Notes: generated from the letters alone by a model not told the origin. Shown: positions 9,295-20,737, numbered from the stretch's first letter. The stretch is DNA of 47,067 nucleotides from Giesbergeria sp. (GCA_017985015.1 JAGNYI010000023.1:1-47067), one strand, 5' to 3'. Made by a program: numbers and translations.

Positions 9295-10638
9295 CTACGG
9301 TTTCTCGTTGTCGGCGTAAGGGTTGTGTGAAGTCTTCAACTCGATCCGCAGAGGAGTTCCCACCAGATCGAACTCCTTGCGAAAACGCGCTTCCAGAAAC
9401 CGCTTATAGGCGTCGGTCACGTGCTCTAGCGAGTTTCCATGGATCACGATGACGGGAGGATTCATCCCCCCCTGATGCGCATAGCGCAGCTTGGGGCGAA
9501 ACATGCCGGCGCGCTTGGGGCTTTGAAACTGAACGGCCTCGAGCAACAGGCGCGTGAGCACCGGCGTTGACATCTTGCACGTTGCGGCCTTGTAGGCCTG
9601 CGTCAGGGCAGACCACAGTGGACCAAGCCCCTGGCGCTTTTGCGCCGAAATGAAATGCAGCGATGCAAATTTCAGAAATGCCAGACGGGTTTCGATGGAA
9701 CGCTCCAGCAATTGCCGTTGATAGTCGTCAACGGCATCCCACTTGTTGACCGCAAGCACGACCGCACGTCCCCGCTCCAGGATGTAGCCTGCAATATGGG
9801 CGTCCTGATCCGTTACCCCTTGGGTGGCGTCCAGCAGCAAAAGCACCACATTGGCAGAGTCGATGGCTTGCAGCGTCTTGACGACGGAGAATTTCTCAAT
9901 CGCCTCAAACACCTTGCCTTTCTTGCGGAGACCCGCGGTATCAATCAGGTCAAATCGCTGGCCATTGCGCTCGAAAGGAACGGTGATGGCATCCCGCGTT
10001 GTGCCTGGCATGTCAAACGCCACCAGGCGCTCCTCGCCCAGCCAAGTATTGATCAGGGTCGATTTCCCTACATTGGGGCGGCCCGCCACAGTCAAGCGGA
10101 TGGCGGCTTTGTCACCGGTCGGCAGTTCCGTCTCGTCTGGCTTCGGCAGCGGTGCCAGGGCCAAGTCGATCAGATCGCGAATACCCTGGCCGTGCGCTGC
10201 GGACACTGCATGCACGTCGCCCAAGCCCAACTCATAGAACTCGGACAGTTGTGCCGCGCCGACCATGCCCTCTGCCTTATTGGCGGTCAGGACGCAGGGT
10301 TTTCCCAAGCGGCGCAGGTACTTGGCAATGTCGTGGTCTTGTGCAGAGACTCCGGCGCGGGCGTCCACCACGAAGACCACCGCGTCGGCTTCTGCAACTG
10401 CCTGGCGGGTTTGCTTCGCCATTTCGCTGTAAATGCCGCTGGAGGCCTCGGGCTCAAAGCCGCCTGTATCGATCACGATGAATTCACGCGCACCTTGGCG
10501 CCCATGACCATAGTGGCGATCACGCGTCAGGCCAGCAAAATCGGCGACGATGGCGTCGCGCGACTTGGTCAATCGATTAAAAAGTGTCGACTTGCCGACG
10601 TTGGGTCGGCCGACGAGCGCAATGACTGGATTCAACAC
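9295..10638 (-). CDS. der: Ribosome-assembly GTPase Der (EngA)
   Basis: Der has two tandem G domains and a C-terminal KH-like domain and is essential for 50S ribosomal subunit maturation. The first P-loop [14 protein letters not shown] is at residues 10-23. The second, [14 protein letters not shown], is near residue 188 with switch [15 protein letters not shown] provides guanine specificity in the second domain. The C-terminus contains [14 protein letters not shown] and ends in a short charged tail. The length of 447 matches the family. The start is a GTG at 10638, about 12 nt after the bamB stop, and a TGAGG sequence overlapping that stop can serve as the ribosome binding site, which suggests coupling. 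bamB-der adjacency is conserved across many Proteobacteria. Confidence 0.97.
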   Translation of the reverse strand: MLNPVIALVGRPNVGKSTLFNRLTKSRDAIVADFAGLTRDRHYGHGRQGAREFIVIDTGGFEPEASSGIYSEMAKQTRQAVAEADAVVFVVDARAGVSAQDHDIAKYLRRLGKPCVLTANKAEGMVGAAQLSEFYELGLGDVHAVSAAHGQGIRDLIDLALAPLPKPDETELPTGDKAAIRLTVAGRPNVGKSTLINTWLGEERLVAFDMPGTTRDAITVPFERNGQRFDLIDTAGLRKKGKVFEAIEKFSVVKTLQAIDSANVVLLLLDATQGVTDQDAHIAGYILERGRAVVLAVNKWDAVDDYQRQLLERSIETRLAFLKFASLHFISAQKRQGLGPLWSALTQAYKAATCKMSTPVLTRLLLEAVQFQSPKRAGMFRPKLRYAHQGGMNPPVIVIHGNSLEHVTDAYKRFLEARFRKEFDLVGTPLRIELKTSHNPYADNEKP

Positions 10639-10650
10639 AATGAAGCTGCC

Positions 10651-11805
10651 TCAATCGGGACGAAAACCGAAGACACCACCGCTGCGCGTCACAACCACCA
10701 GCGTATCGGCAGCGGCAACCGGCGCGACATCAATCGGCGAACTGTCGGTTCCGATGCGGTTGAGTGGACTCGCATCTTCCCGCGACAGGAAATGCACCCA
10801 ACCGGTGTCGTCCCCCACCACCACGGATCGACCCAACAAAAGCGGAGCGGAAAGATGGCGGTAGCGCAGGCGCTCGCTGACCCACAAGCGTTTACCGTCG
10901 GCGCGGTTCCATGCGACTACCGTGCCGTTGCTCTCCGAGCCGAACACGGCGTTCTCATCGCCCGAAATGCCTGTGCCTCCATCGGCCTTTTGTGCCCAAT
11001 CCACACGGCCTCCCGCCAAATCAACGCAGGCCACGCTGGCCTGAAACGCTCTGGCGCAAAGGCGTGACTGCGAACGGGCAGCGGGCGCCACCAATTCCAC
11101 CAGGCGCTCAACATCGTTGGTGCCACGCGGATTGGCCAAGGGTGCATCCCAGAGAACCGCGCCGCTATTTGGATTGACCCCAACCAGGCGCCCACCCATA
11201 CCCACTACCAGCGTATCGCCCACCGCCAGCAGCACGCCGGATTGGCGAAGCACCAGGGGCGCTCCCGTCCCGGGCTGCGTCCAAAGCGAGGAGCCACTGG
11301 CCGCATCGAAGGCAGACAAGGAACGATCTGCTGCAAGGACAAAAATGCGCTCACCAGCCACCAAGGGCGCTGTGAAAACCTGTGCAGGAAGGCGATGTCG
11401 CCAAACCACACTCCCCGACTCAAGCGCGATCAGGTCGTTCTCACGCGATACCACAGCAGCCCAGCGCCCGTCACTGCCGACACCGGCCGCAAGGCGGTTG
11501 GGGAGCTTGGCCCGCCAGATGTCGGCGCCGGTTCGGGCATCCAGGCTGGCCACCGTACCGTCCGAAGACGCCAGCGTGACGGAACCCGCCTGAACATTGA
11601 CCTGCAAAGGCAGGCCTGCAGTGCTCCCAACGCGTGTTGCCCAGGCTTGCCGCACCCCAAGCACGGGGATATTGGGACCCAATTCCGCAGGCTTGGGACG
11701 TTCGGCGGCACCCTTCCAAAGGGAGCATGCGGAAAGAACCACCACAGAAAGCAACAGTGCAGCGGATCGCACCCTGCGAGAAATCCTGGAGTTTGAACCC
11801 ATCAT
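10651..11805 (-). CDS. bamB: Outer-membrane assembly lipoprotein BamB
   Basis: BamB is a beta-propeller lipoprotein of the BAM complex, which folds outer-membrane proteins. The 384-residue precursor has a positively charged signal sequence and the lipobox LSAC, giving a lipidated Cys at about residue 27. The rest carries repeated PQQ-like propeller blades, for example TVASLDARTGADIWRAKLP, LSAFDAASGSSLWTQPG and VGVNPNSGAVLWDAPLA. The ATG at 11805 overlaps the stop of the upstream YfgM-like gene as ATGA. A second ATG immediately follows it. The YfgM-like protein, BamB and Der are encoded consecutively, as in enterobacteria. Confidence 0.95.
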   Translation of the reverse strand: MMGSNSRISRRVRSAALLLSVVVLSACSLWKGAAERPKPAELGPNIPVLGVRQAWATRVGSTAGLPLQVNVQAGSVTLASSDGTVASLDARTGADIWRAKLPNRLAAGVGSDGRWAAVVSRENDLIALESGSVVWRHRLPAQVFTAPLVAGERIFVLAADRSLSAFDAASGSSLWTQPGTGAPLVLRQSGVLLAVGDTLVVGMGGRLVGVNPNSGAVLWDAPLANPRGTNDVERLVELVAPAARSQSRLCARAFQASVACVDLAGGRVDWAQKADGGTGISGDENAVFGSESNGTVVAWNRADGKRLWVSERLRYRHLSAPLLLGRSVVVGDDTGWVHFLSREDASPLNRIGTDSSPIDVAPVAAADTLVVVTRSGGVFGFRPD

Positions 11806-12482
11806 TTCACTGCGTCCTTCGCGAGATTGGAGGCGTTTTCCTCTGGACGAACGCCCATCGCGTTCAACTTGATTTCCACCAAGCGCCGATATTCCACCGA
11901 AGGCTCAAAATCCTTGTAGGCAAGCTTGTACTGTGCAATCGCCTCGTCGCGCTTTCCGAGAAGCGAAAAAATATCGCCCTTCCGGTCAGCGATCGCAGCC
12001 CTAAACTCAGGAGGAAAATCCGGGGCCAACTGCGCCAGCGCCTGATCGTATTCTCCCTGGGCAATCAGAACGCTCGATAAGCGAATCCGCCCAATTGCTT
12101 TGTAGCCCTCATCACTGCCACTGGAAGCCACCCAGTTGAGCGCCTCCTTGGCCAGATCAAGCTTGCCAACCTCTTGCTGTACCTTTGCAACCAGAAGACC
12201 GGCTTGAGAGGCTTGTGTCGTTCCGCTGTGCTTGGCGCGCATATCGCTGAAAGCCTGCGCCAAACGCTGACCATCCTTAGCGGCAGCAGCTGCTTCGATC
12301 GCGTCATAAAGTGCACTGGCCTGCGTCGCTTGCCGCGCTTGCCAAAACTGGTAGCCATTCCAGCCCGCCAAGCCCAGCAGCACGATGGTGAGCAACGACG
12401 AAATCAACGTACCCCACGTGGCCCAAAAATGCTTGAGCTGGTCCAGTTGTTCTTGTTCTTCCAGATCGAGATGATTTGCCAT
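11802..12482 (-). CDS. YfgM-like membrane-anchored TPR protein
   Basis: This 226-residue protein resembles YfgM, an inner-membrane protein with periplasmic tetratricopeptide repeats that associates with the SecYEG translocon and the PpiD chaperone. The N-terminus is acidic (NHLDLEEQEQLDQLKHFW). One membrane helix follows (about 24-44), then a helical region with TPR character, for example KVQQEVGKLDLAKEALNWVA and LGKRDEAIAQYKLAYKDF. I chose the ATG at 12482. The frame opens 4 codons earlier at a TTG, but the ATG start fits the family N-terminus. It lies 12 codons after the hisS stop region and overlaps bamB by 4 nt. The hisS-yfgM-bamB-der order matches E. coli. Confidence 0.88.
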   Translation of the reverse strand: MANHLDLEEQEQLDQLKHFWATWGTLISSLLTIVLLGLAGWNGYQFWQARQATQASALYDAIEAAAAAKDGQRLAQAFSDMRAKHSGTTQASQAGLLVAKVQQEVGKLDLAKEALNWVASSGSDEGYKAIGRIRLSSVLIAQGEYDQALAQLAPDFPPEFRAAIADRKGDIFSLLGKRDEAIAQYKLAYKDFEPSVEYRRLVEIKLNAMGVRPEENASNLAKDAVK

Positions 12483-12494
12483 GTCTTTTTGCAA

Positions 12495-13808
12495 TTAAGA
12501 GGTTGCCGAGAGAATGAGTGAGGTGGCCCACGTGGCGGCATCCGCCAGAGGCTGCTCCGACTGCGCACCACTTCCGTCGCGCAAGGATTTGACGACACAC
12601 GCACCGCGTGAGAACTCGTCCGCTCCAAAGATGATCGCATACCGCGCACCGCTGGCATCCGCACGGCGCAGTTGCGACTTCATGCTGCCCATTCCTTCGC
12701 CAACGCTGCCCGGACTGTGCATCTGCACTTGGACGCCAGCATGACGCAAGGTTTCAAAAACCGCAGAGGCCTCGGGAATCAATTGGGCCTCGGGCAGCAC
12801 GGCATACACATCGGGTACCGGCATGGGGAATGCCTGCGACTTTAAATTGAGCAGCTCAAAGACACGCTCGACCCCCATCGCCCAGCCTACAGCCGGTGCA
12901 GGTTTGCCACCAATCTCTTCTATCAGGTAGTCGTACCGCCCACCCCCGCAGATGGTTCCTTGCGATCCCAACTCGTCGGTGACAAACTCAAAGACGGTAC
13001 GGTTGTAATAGTCAAGGCCGCGGACCAGTCGCGGATTGAATTGCCAGACAACTCCATTCGCATCCAGAATAGCGGTGACCAGGTTAAAATGGGCCAGAGA
13101 TTCTGCATCCACATAATCCCGCAAGCGGGGCGCAGCTTCGATCAAGGTCTGCATCGCTGGATTTTTGCTGTCCAGAATGCGTAGCGGATTGCTGTGCAAG
13201 CGACGCTTGGCGTCTTCATCCAAAGAATCGAGTTGCTGCTCAAAATACTGGATCAATGCAGTCCGATGGGCCTTACGCTCTGCCGGTTGCCCGAGCGTAT
13301 TGAGCTCCAATCGAATATTGTCTAGCCCAAGCTCTTTCCAAAGCGCATTGGCCAACAATATAAGCTCGGCATCAACTTCAGCCCCCGGGAAACCAAGCGC
13401 TTCTGCGCCAATCTGATGAAACTGCCGGTACCGGCCGCGCTGCGGCCGTTCGTGGCGAAACATTGGCCCCATGTAATACAGGCGTTTGCCACCGTCATAA
13501 AGCAAAGAATGCTCAGTGACAGCGCGCACCACGCCAGCCGTGCTTTCGGGTCTTAGAGTGAGCAATTCACCATTCAAACGGTCTTCAAAGGAATACATTT
13601 CCTTTTCGACGATATCCGTGACTTCGCCCAATCCTCTAACAAAAAGTGCCGTGTTTTCGACAATTGGCGTACGGATATTTCGATAGGCATAGCGCGCCAT
13701 TAAGTCCCGCACTTTTTTCTCAAGCCATTCCCAACCGGCAGAGGCAGGAGGAAGAATATCATTCATCCCCTTGACTGAAGATATTTTTTCTTTTTTCGTT
13801 TGAAGCAT
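12495..13808 (-). CDS. hisS: Histidyl-tRNA synthetase
   Basis: HisS charges tRNA-His with histidine. It is a class II synthetase: motif 2 appears as [17 protein letters not shown], the histidine-binding signature as [15 protein letters not shown], and motif 3 as [17 protein letters not shown]-terminal anticodon-binding domain begins near YAVLPEAQL and extends to the end. I chose the ATG at 13808 (437 residues), since the family N-terminus should lie about ten residues before the conserved [10 protein letters not shown]. The frame also opens at a TTG (13856) overlapping the ispG stop, and at an ATG (13829). The paralogue hisZ in this window lacks the C-terminal domain. Downstream lies the YfgM-like gene. 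Confidence 0.95.
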   Translation of the reverse strand: MLQTKKEKISSVKGMNDILPPASAGWEWLEKKVRDLMARYAYRNIRTPIVENTALFVRGLGEVTDIVEKEMYSFEDRLNGELLTLRPESTAGVVRAVTEHSLLYDGGKRLYYMGPMFRHERPQRGRYRQFHQIGAEALGFPGAEVDAELILLANALWKELGLDNIRLELNTLGQPAERKAHRTALIQYFEQQLDSLDEDAKRRLHSNPLRILDSKNPAMQTLIEAAPRLRDYVDAESLAHFNLVTAILDANGVVWQFNPRLVRGLDYYNRTVFEFVTDELGSQGTICGGGRYDYLIEEIGGKPAPAVGWAMGVERVFELLNLKSQAFPMPVPDVYAVLPEAQLIPEASAVFETLRHAGVQVQMHSPGSVGEGMGSMKSQLRRADASGARYAIIFGADEFSRGACVVKSLRDGSGAQSEQPLADAATWATSLILSATS

Positions 13809-13852
13809 ATGTCTAGGCGAAGCCAGCATCGAAAGAATGATTCCGCGCGAAA

Positions 13853-15136
13853 TCAATTTTGCTGGGCAGCATTTTTTCCAAAACGGCGTTCGATATAGTT
13901 TTCAACCAGCACTCGGAATTGCAAAACAATATTTTCACCACGGAGCGTCACACTTTTTTCACCATCCACGTAAACGGGCGCAGCTGGCGCCTCGCCGGTG
14001 CCCGGCAAACTGATACCAATATCTGCGTGTTTGCTCTCTCCCGGGCCATTCACAATGCAGCCCATTACAGCCACTTTGAGCGATTCGACACCAGGGAATG
14101 TTTTCTTCCATTCAGGCATGCGCTCGCGCAAAAAATCATCGATGTCTTTCGCCAGTTCCTGGAACGTGGTGCTGGTAGTGCGGCCACAACCGGGACACGC
14201 GGTGACACTGGGGACGAAACGGCGCAATTCGAGGGCTTGAAGAATCTCAGAAGCGACCACAACCTCCTGGTTGCGACTCTCGCCCGGTTGCGGCGTAAGC
14301 GAAACCCGAATCGTGTCTCCAATGCCCTCCTGTAACAGAATGGAAAGCGCAGTCGCGGAGGCAACCGTTCCCTTGGTCCCCATGCCGGCCTCAGTCAGGC
14401 CCAGATGCAAGGCGTAGTCGCAACGGTTCGCAAGCTCACGGTAGACCGCAACCAGATCCTGCACGCCACTGACTTTGCATGAGAGGATGATCTGATCGCC
14501 TGCAAGACCGATTTCCTCGGCGCGCCGAGCGGAATCGACGGCGGAGGCAATCAAGGCTTCGTACATGACCTGCCGAGCGTCCCACGGATTTTTCCGCAAA
14601 CTGTTCTCGTCCATCAGGCTGGCGAGCAACTCTTGATCCAGACTCCCCCAATTCACGCCGATCCGCACTGCCTTGTTCCAGCGCGCAGCAGTCTCGACCA
14701 TCACTCCAAACTGCCGATCGCGCTTCTCACCCTTACCGACATTGCCCGGATTGATACGGTATTTGGCCAAGGCCTGCGCGCAGGCAGGATAGTCCGTGAG
14801 AAGCGTATGCCCGTTGTAATGAAAATCGCCAACCAACGGGACATCCATACCCATTCGATCCAGCTGCTCACGTACATAGGGAACCGCTGCCGCCGCCTCG
14901 GGCGTATTCACAGTGATGCGCACGAGTTCCGACCCGGCCAGGGCCAGCTCCTTGACCTGGATGGCCGTTCCCACTGCGTCCACAGTATCGGTGTTGGTCA
15001 TGGACTGGATGCGCACCGGAGCGTCACCCCCCACCGTCACACACTTGCCGTTGCATTCAATACGCGCCTGCCGCGTGCGGCGACGCATCGGCTGGGAAAA
15101 AGAAATAGGCAACCGCATAGCGTCAGACCTGTTCAC
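13853..15136 (-). CDS. ispG: 4-hydroxy-3-methylbut-2-enyl diphosphate synthase
   Basis: IspG (GcpE) is a [4Fe-4S] enzyme of the non-mevalonate isoprenoid pathway that converts the cyclic diphosphate MEcPP to HMBPP. Iron-sulfur ligands are visible as [14 protein letters not shown] and later in [20 protein letters not shown]. The N-terminal TIM-barrel has [17 protein letters not shown] and [14 protein letters not shown]. The length of 427 (421 if the second ATG at 15118 is used) exceeds the roughly 370 residues of E. coli IspG, as in other betaproteobacteria. The ATG at 15136 overlaps the rodZ stop as ATGA, supporting translational coupling. The stop overlaps the extended hisS frame. Confidence 0.96.
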   Translation of the reverse strand: MNRSDAMRLPISFSQPMRRRTRQARIECNGKCVTVGGDAPVRIQSMTNTDTVDAVGTAIQVKELALAGSELVRITVNTPEAAAAVPYVREQLDRMGMDVPLVGDFHYNGHTLLTDYPACAQALAKYRINPGNVGKGEKRDRQFGVMVETAARWNKAVRIGVNWGSLDQELLASLMDENSLRKNPWDARQVMYEALIASAVDSARRAEEIGLAGDQIILSCKVSGVQDLVAVYRELANRCDYALHLGLTEAGMGTKGTVASATALSILLQEGIGDTIRVSLTPQPGESRNQEVVVASEILQALELRRFVPSVTACPGCGRTTSTTFQELAKDIDDFLRERMPEWKKTFPGVESLKVAVMGCIVNGPGESKHADIGISLPGTGEAPAAPVYVDGEKSVTLRGENIVLQFRVLVENYIERRFGKNAAQQN

Positions 15137-16047
15137 TGCTTGACCTCAAATCGAGCCACGTTCTCCCGCGCCGACGCAGCAAGATCGAGCTTGTCTCCCA
15201 TCACAAATACATCCGTCGCATCCGCTCGCCCGACAACAATCGCCAGACGGCCCGATTGATTAAAGGACGCACTCTCGCCCGCCTTCAGCGTACGTTCGAG
15301 CACAACCACACCCTGTGCATCCTTGACCTGAATCCAGCTTTCGCCCCGTGCCTTGAACACAACCCGCGGCGCACCAAGAGCAGGCTCGCTTACATTCTCG
15401 TTGGCAGGAACGGCAGGCAGAGAGACACTCCCGGCCACCGGCGCGCTGGCCACTGTGTTAACTACCGGCGCGACTGGAGCAGGCAATGCCTTCGCAATAG
15501 CTGCAGGTGCGGGGACAGGTGTCGCCATGTCCGCAGTGTCGGCAGCCGAGGAAGCCGCTTCAGGAGTCAATGCCTCGCTCGCGCTGTCAGACCAATTCAG
15601 GGCCGACGGAAACCAGGCAAGTACTCCTGCCCCAACCAAAAGTACTACCACAGCCAGAACGAGAGGTTTTGAAAGTCGGCTGATTGCTCCACGCGAACGC
15701 GAACGTTCCGAGCCATCCCGGAAGCTTGCATTGACAGAGGTCTGCCTCGCTGGCAGCCGATGTGCGGAGCCTTGGGGCAACAGGGCTAACACGGGTGTCG
15801 AATCGATCTTGAGGGCGCGGCACACACTGCCTGCCAAAGCACGCGAAAAAACGGCATCGGGCAGCGCTTCAAAATCATCACGCTCCAGAGCCTCAATCTT
15901 GCTGACGGGTACCTTCAGAGAAAAGGCAATAGACTCGATATGAACACCAGCTGCAACTCGGGCCTCACGCAATAAGGCGCCTGCCGAGCCAGCGGGGCGA
16001 TGTTCAGGGTCTTGTCCAGAGCTCGCCCATTGCTCGCGATCACTCAT
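15133..16047 (-). CDS. rodZ: RodZ-like cytoskeletal membrane protein
   Basis: RodZ links the MreB cytoskeleton to the cell envelope and supports rod shape. This 304-residue protein has an N-terminal Cro-like helix-turn-helix domain (about residues 23-84, including [18 protein letters not shown] and [18 protein letters not shown]). A basic Ser/Arg-rich juxtamembrane stretch and one membrane helix (about 128-147) come next. An Ala/Pro/Val-rich linker and a C-terminal DUF4115-type domain ([20 protein letters not shown]) complete it. The ATG at 16047 overlaps the pilF end by 8 nt and has AGGTG about 6 nt upstream. The frame also opens 11 codons earlier, inside pilF. Neighbours pilF and ispG are typical. 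Confidence 0.88.
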   Translation of the reverse strand: MSDREQWASSGQDPEHRPAGSAGALLREARVAAGVHIESIAFSLKVPVSKIEALERDDFEALPDAVFSRALAGSVCRALKIDSTPVLALLPQGSAHRLPARQTSVNASFRDGSERSRSRGAISRLSKPLVLAVVVLLVGAGVLAWFPSALNWSDSASEALTPEAASSAADTADMATPVPAPAAIAKALPAPVAPVVNTVASAPVAGSVSLPAVPANENVSEPALGAPRVVFKARGESWIQVKDAQGVVVLERTLKAGESASFNQSGRLAIVVGRADATDVFVMGDKLDLAASARENVARFEVKQ

Positions 16048-16873
16048 CGAAAGCACCTCGCTGAAAAGCTGAATGTTCACGCGAATCGGGAAAGCGCCGG
16101 CGGAGCTGGTCTCCGAGCTGGCGCACGGCCACCGGATCCTTCAAAGCGCGTTCGATCTTGATACCGAGCCAGAGCGACTCTGCGTTGGCCCGTTCGCTAT
16201 TGTTCAAGCGGCGCACGTAAAACTGCGCGCGTTTGAAGTCGCCGCGCTGAAAAAGCAGCAGGCCGATGTTGTAGGCCACCACCGGATTTCCAGCATCAAT
16301 TTCATAGGCAGAAAGCAAAGTCTTTTCCGCGAGCGCATTGTTTCCCGCACGCGACTGGCACAAACCCTGCGCCATGAGTGTTTTGCTGCGGGCAGGATAG
16401 GTTGGATCGGCCAGCACACGGACGAAGAGCTGATCGGCCTCGGCATATTTCTGTTGCTGACATAGCAACCACCCCCGGTTATGCAAGGCGTCGACGTCCC
16501 CCGGATGCAAAGCCAGCGCACGTTGAAAGCTCTCATCTGCCTGCGCAAAGTCATTGAGTCGCATGTAGACAAGACCACGCACGTTATAGGCGTCGGCATA
16601 TGTTGGATCTGCTACCAGCGACTGCTTTACTTCGTCAAGTGCCACTTTCGTCTGGCCCAGGCCCAAGTAGCTCACGGCGAGTTCCAGACGAATACGCGCC
16701 CGACGCCGCACTTCGGGTTCGTCGGATGGCGTCAGATACTGCCCCTCCTGTGCTCCGACGGAGGATTTTCCGAGATTGGCACAGCCAGAGAGGCCGGCGC
16801 CTGCACCAAGCAGTACGAGCAAGAGAAAAATGCTATTCATCCAGAAGCTGCGACGCCCAACAGAATCAGCCAA
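16040..16873 (-). CDS. pilF: Type IV pilus biogenesis lipoprotein PilF/PilW
   Basis: PilF (PilW) is an outer-membrane-targeted TPR lipoprotein required for secretin (PilQ) multimerisation and stable type IV pili. The 277-residue precursor has a lipobox LSGC with the modified Cys at residue 31. TPR repeats follow, for example [38 protein letters not shown] and [20 protein letters not shown]. The start is a TTG at 16873. A perfect AAGGAGG lies 6 nt upstream within the end of rlmN, and the genes overlap by 8 nt. An ATG 11 codons later would shorten the signal sequence. rlmN-pilF-rodZ-ispG-hisS is conserved in many Proteobacteria. Confidence 0.92.
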   Translation of the reverse strand: MADSVGRRSFWMNSIFLLLVLLGAGAGLSGCANLGKSSVGAQEGQYLTPSDEPEVRRRARIRLELAVSYLGLGQTKVALDEVKQSLVADPTYADAYNVRGLVYMRLNDFAQADESFQRALALHPGDVDALHNRGWLLCQQQKYAEADQLFVRVLADPTYPARSKTLMAQGLCQSRAGNNALAEKTLLSAYEIDAGNPVVAYNIGLLLFQRGDFKRAQFYVRRLNNSERANAESLWLGIKIERALKDPVAVRQLGDQLRRRFPDSREHSAFQRGAFDE

Positions 16874-18023
16874 TGCCTGCCTCCTTGTAATCAGATTTCT
16901 TTGAATTCACCCGATGGATGGAAATGGTCCGACGCAGCGCCATGCGTTCTGCAGCGCGCGTACGGTCCTTGACTTCCCCTGCCAACTGCCCGCAGGCGGC
17001 ATCAATGTCGTCTCCCCGCGTCTTCCTGACGGTGGTCACTATGCCGGCGGTGCTCAATATTTCTGCAAACGCGGCAATGGCAGGAGGCTGGGACCGCAAC
17101 AGCCCCGAAGCGGGAAAAGGGTTGAAAGGAATCAGGTTGAACTTGCACCACGACTTGCCAGGCAAGGCCTGACGAATCAGCTCAACCAATTGATGCGCCT
17201 GTTCGGGACGGTCATTGACTCCGTCCAGCATGCAATATTCAAAAGTAATGAAATCACGCGGCGCAAATTCCAGATAGCGAATGCAGGTATCCAGCAACTC
17301 TTGCAGCGGGTATTTGCGATTGAGTGGGACCAGATTGTCGCGTAGCGAATCTTCCGAAGCGTGCAGCGACACAGCAAGCGCTACGGGGCAGTCGCGCGCG
17401 AGCCGATCCATCATGGGGACCACCCCTGAGGTGGAAACCGTTACCCGACGACGCGAAAGTCCATAGGCGTGGTCATCCAGCATAGTGCGCAAGGCCGGCA
17501 CCAGCGCAGAATAGTTCTGCAACGGCTCGCCCATGCCCATCATCACGACGTTGGAAATGATCCTGTCCGAGCGGCCCAGCGTACGTCGCAGGCTGTGCTC
17601 GGCGAACCAGAGCTGCCCAATAATCTCGCCGGATGTGAGGTTCCGACTGAAGCCCTGGTGGCCGGTGGAGCAGAAACGGCATCCCACCGCGCAACCCGCC
17701 TGCGAGGAAATACACAAAGTGGCACGGTCGACTTCGGGGATAAAAACCGCTTCCACCGCGTTGCCACCACCGACATCAAAAAGCCACTTGACCGTGCCAT
17801 CTTTCGAGCGATGCTCGCTGGCCACAGTGAGAGGTTCGACACAGGCGTTCTGCTCGAGTTTCTGGCGCAAGGACTTTGCGATATCGGTCATTTGCCCGAA
17901 GTCGCTCACGCCCTGTTGATGGATCCATCGATACAGTTGCGTGGCCCGAAAACGCTTCTCCCCCAGGCTTTCGCAGAAAGCCACCAGTCCAGGGAGATCG
18001 AATTCGAGAAGGTTCGTTTTCAT
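16866..18023 (-). CDS. rlmN: 23S rRNA/tRNA adenine-C2 methyltransferase RlmN
   Basis: RlmN is a radical SAM enzyme that methylates C2 of A2503 in 23S rRNA and A37 of some tRNAs. The [4Fe-4S]-binding CxxxCxxC motif appears as [15 protein letters not shown]. The surrounding SAM-binding pieces are [14 protein letters not shown] and [13 protein letters not shown], and the C-terminal Cys lies in [12 protein letters not shown]. The length of 385 matches E. coli RlmN (384). The ATG at 18023 starts the standard N-terminus ([20 protein letters not shown]). ndk lies 55 bp upstream and pilF overlaps its end. Confidence 0.96.
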   Translation of the reverse strand: MKTNLLEFDLPGLVAFCESLGEKRFRATQLYRWIHQQGVSDFGQMTDIAKSLRQKLEQNACVEPLTVASEHRSKDGTVKWLFDVGGGNAVEAVFIPEVDRATLCISSQAGCAVGCRFCSTGHQGFSRNLTSGEIIGQLWFAEHSLRRTLGRSDRIISNVVMMGMGEPLQNYSALVPALRTMLDDHAYGLSRRRVTVSTSGVVPMMDRLARDCPVALAVSLHASEDSLRDNLVPLNRKYPLQELLDTCIRYLEFAPRDFITFEYCMLDGVNDRPEQAHQLVELIRQALPGKSWCKFNLIPFNPFPASGLLRSQPPAIAAFAEILSTAGIVTTVRKTRGDDIDAACGQLAGEVKDRTRAAERMALRRTISIHRVNSKKSDYKEAGIG

Positions 18024-18078
18024 GAATAGAGTTGCCAGGCGGGTAGGCGCTAAATCCCCAACCTGGCGAACACCACGC

Positions 18079-18504
18079 TCAACGCGAATACACGTTCATG
18101 CCGGGAAAGAAAAAGGCAATTTCCACTTGCGCGGTTTCTGCCGCATCGGAACCATGCACGGCATTCGCATCAATGCTGTCGGCAAAATCAGCACGAATCG
18201 TTCCGGCGTCGGCCTTCTTGGGATCGGTAGCGCCCATCAGCTCGCGGTTTTTCAAAATGGCGCCCTCACCTTCCAGCGCCTGAATCATGACAGGCCCGGA
18301 GATCATGAAATCCACGAGATCCTTGAAAAAGGGACGCTCCTTGTGCACTGCGTAGAACTGCTCTGCCTCCAAACGGGACAAGTGTGCCATGCGGGCTGCA
18401 ATGACGCGCAGACCGGCAGCTTCAAAGCGGGCATAAATCTGGCCGATCACGTTCTTGGCGACGGCGTCGGGTTTAATGATAGAGAGGGTGCGTTCGATAG
18501 CCAT
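18079..18504 (-). CDS. ndk: Nucleoside diphosphate kinase
   Basis: Ndk transfers phosphate between nucleoside tri- and diphosphates through a phospho-histidine intermediate. The 141-residue protein carries the standard start [20 protein letters not shown] and the catalytic His in NAVHGSDA near residue 117. The ATG at 18504 gives the correct N-terminus. The 40 open codons upstream do not resemble anything. It lies 55 bp before rlmN and 116 bp after rluB on the same strand. Confidence 0.97.
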   Translation of the reverse strand: MAIERTLSIIKPDAVAKNVIGQIYARFEAAGLRVIAARMAHLSRLEAEQFYAVHKERPFFKDLVDFMISGPVMIQALEGEGAILKNRELMGATDPKKADAGTIRADFADSIDANAVHGSDAAETAQVEIAFFFPGMNVYSR

Positions 18505-18620
18505 TTGGGTTTTCCTGAAAGAAACAACAAAGTTTTCGTCGGTACGACAAAAGCCTTCAATTCTAGCTTCCGGGGCAAGCCGTCCGCTGCGAAGCACACA
18601 ATTGCTGCAGGGGCCCCGTC

Positions 18621-19901
18621 TCAACGGCTGCGTCGTCGCGGGCCCGAACCGGACCGACTGCCACGGCGTTCGTCCTGCCTTTGCCGCTTCAGGCTGTCCG
18701 AGCCGATATAGCCGACCGAAGTCTTGAGCGGATCCGGTTGTGCGCTGGCCCCGCCCGGCGCACCTTTGGCCGCAGACCCACGCGGCGACTTGCCGCCTCC
18801 GAAGGCCCCGCGGCCCGAGCCCTTGCGCGCGCCATCTGCCGCCGAAGCGTCCAGCCGGACGACTGGCCTGGCTTCGTTCTCGACACCAGCCGCTTTCATC
18901 AGCGCACGAATGTCACCGTCAGCCAGCTCCAGAAATGTTCCCCGACGCAAGCCCTTGGGCAACACCATCGCACCATAGCGAATTCGGATCAAACGGCTGA
19001 CGGCGTGCCCCACGGTCTCCAACATACGACGGACTTCGCGGTTGCGTCCTTCGGAGATCGTTACGCGGTACCAGCAATTGGCGCCTTCACCGCCGCCCTC
19101 TTCAATGGAGCCGAAAGTGGCCAGCCCGTCGTCCAACTGTACGCCTGTCAGCAAGCGCTCCTTCTCCTCCGCGCTCAATGCCCCTAGCACCCGCACCGCG
19201 TACTCACGCTCCAAACCAAAACGCGGATGGGTGAGCCGGTTGGCAAGTTCCCCCGAACTCGTAAACAACAGCAAGCCCTCGGTATTGAGGTCCAAGCGCC
19301 CCACAGACTGCCATTTGCCTTGCTGCAGGCGTGGGAGCTTTCGAAACACGGTGGGGCGATTCTGCGGATCATCGCGTGTCACCACCTCTCCCACGGGCTT
19401 GTGGTACGCGATGACTCGGGCAGGAGGAGGATCAATGCGGTAGCGGATCGGCTTGCCATTGACTTTCACCTGATCGCCATACTGAATGCGCTGACCGATG
19501 TGAGCAGGTTCGTTGTTGACCGAAATGCGCCCCTCCAGAATAAGTTGCTCCATCTCCAGGCGGGAGCCCAATCCGGCCTGCGCCAGCACCTTGTGCAGCT
19601 TGGGAGTTTCTGCCTGGGGCAGCAAAACCCGCTTGGGCATCGTCTCCTGCGGCTCGGCGACGTCGGCGTCGAACTGACCGGAGACGACATCGGCGAAGGC
19701 GTAGCCACCCGGCAACCCGGACTTAAAGTGTTTCTTGTTGCGTTCGTCGCCAGCATGGGCTGCACCCCCAGGCTCAGGCTTGATGCGGGCCGCTCGCACG
19801 ACTCCATCTCCGATAGACTTCGCGACCTCTGGAGCAACGGCCACCGATTTAGTCGACAGTTCGGTGGGCAATGGTGGGCTGGCGCCCTTGGGATCGGTCA
19901 T
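18621..19901 (-). CDS. rluB: 23S rRNA pseudouridine synthase RluB-like
   Basis: This RsuA-family pseudouridine synthase probably modifies U2605 of 23S rRNA. It has an S4 RNA-binding domain ([18 protein letters not shown], from about residue 101) and a catalytic domain with the active-site motif [19 protein letters not shown] containing the catalytic Asp. The 426-residue protein is longer than E. coli RluB (291). It adds about 100 low-complexity residues before S4 and a basic Gly/Arg/Ser-rich tail after the catalytic domain. I chose the ATG at 19901, which lies 28 bp after the scpB stop. The upstream 39 codons overlap scpB and look non-coding. Confidence 0.9.
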   Translation of the reverse strand: MTDPKGASPPLPTELSTKSVAVAPEVAKSIGDGVVRAARIKPEPGGAAHAGDERNKKHFKSGLPGGYAFADVVSGQFDADVAEPQETMPKRVLLPQAETPKLHKVLAQAGLGSRLEMEQLILEGRISVNNEPAHIGQRIQYGDQVKVNGKPIRYRIDPPPARVIAYHKPVGEVVTRDDPQNRPTVFRKLPRLQQGKWQSVGRLDLNTEGLLLFTSSGELANRLTHPRFGLEREYAVRVLGALSAEEKERLLTGVQLDDGLATFGSIEEGGGEGANCWYRVTISEGRNREVRRMLETVGHAVSRLIRIRYGAMVLPKGLRRGTFLELADGDIRALMKAAGVENEARPVVRLDASAADGARKGSGRGAFGGGKSPRGSAAKGAPGGASAQPDPLKTSVGYIGSDSLKRQRQDERRGSRSGSGPRRRSR

Positions 19902-19929
19902 AGGTCTATCTTGTGTCACAACATCGGGG

Positions 19930-20544
19930 CTACAACAGCGCGGGTGCGGAAGGCCGAAGCCCGGAAAACTCCGGCTGCTCGCCGGATGCCTCGGCGCGCT
20001 GACGGTCAAGCGAATCAAGAGCGTTCACGGCACCCGGGAGATCAAGTTCTGGCAGCTGATCGAGCGACTGCAAGCCAAGATCGTCCAGGAACTGCCGCGT
20101 GGTGGCAAAGAGCGCTGGCCTGCCCACCGTCTCGCGGTGACCAATCACCTCTATCCAACCACGGTCCTCGAGTTGCTTGACGATGAGGCTGTTCACTGTC
20201 ACACCGCGCACTTCTTCAATGTCACCGCGTGTCACGGGCTGCCTATACGCGATGATAGCCAAGGTCTCCAGTACTGCACGCGAATAGCGCGGCGGTTTTT
20301 CAGGGTGCAGCCGATCAAGGTACTCGCGCATGACAGGCCGGGACTGAAAGCGCCAGCCCGAAGCCACTTGCACCAGCTCAATACCGCTCTGCTCCCATTG
20401 AAGCTGCAGGTCTTCAAGCAACTGCTTGATCGTGTCCGTCCCCACTGCATCATCGAACAGCACACGCAAATCCCGCACGCTCAGGGCTTGCTGGGCACAG
20501 ATCAAGGCGGTTTCAAGAACCCGTTTTGCGTCCACCGTATTCAT
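19930..20544 (-). CDS. scpB: Segregation and condensation protein ScpB
   Basis: ScpB is the winged-helix subunit that joins ScpA and SMC in bacterial condensin. The 204-residue protein contains two winged-helix regions. The first includes [20 protein letters not shown] and the second contains [20 protein letters not shown] and [19 protein letters not shown], both conserved in ScpB. The ATG at 20544 fits. Thirty-nine further open codons upstream are Arg/Phe-rich and unlikely to be coding. scpA is not next to it. The gap to the RluD-like gene (193 bp) shows nothing recognisable. Confidence 0.92.
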   Translation of the reverse strand: MNTVDAKRVLETALICAQQALSVRDLRVLFDDAVGTDTIKQLLEDLQLQWEQSGIELVQVASGWRFQSRPVMREYLDRLHPEKPPRYSRAVLETLAIIAYRQPVTRGDIEEVRGVTVNSLIVKQLEDRGWIEVIGHRETVGRPALFATTRQFLDDLGLQSLDQLPELDLPGAVNALDSLDRQRAEASGEQPEFSGLRPSAPALL

Positions 20545-20737
20545 GGTCGTCGGCGTTTCCGGGAAGTGCGCTGCACAGGTGCGGCGCAGAAAGCAAAAGA
20601 ATGAGCGGGGCAAAACGCGATGCGTTCTGCGCAGAAGGCGCTGCGACGGCCGCACCGGCAAGCCGGCAAAGCGCCGCTCGCGTTGAGCTGTCAGAGGCGT
20701 AAATTGTAGCGCAGCAGCGCGTCCGACAGCCGCGCCG

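Noticed and set aside
9640-11067. A 475-codon plus-strand open frame opposite der and bamB
   Set aside because: The composition is shadow-like and both genes below it are certain by motifs.
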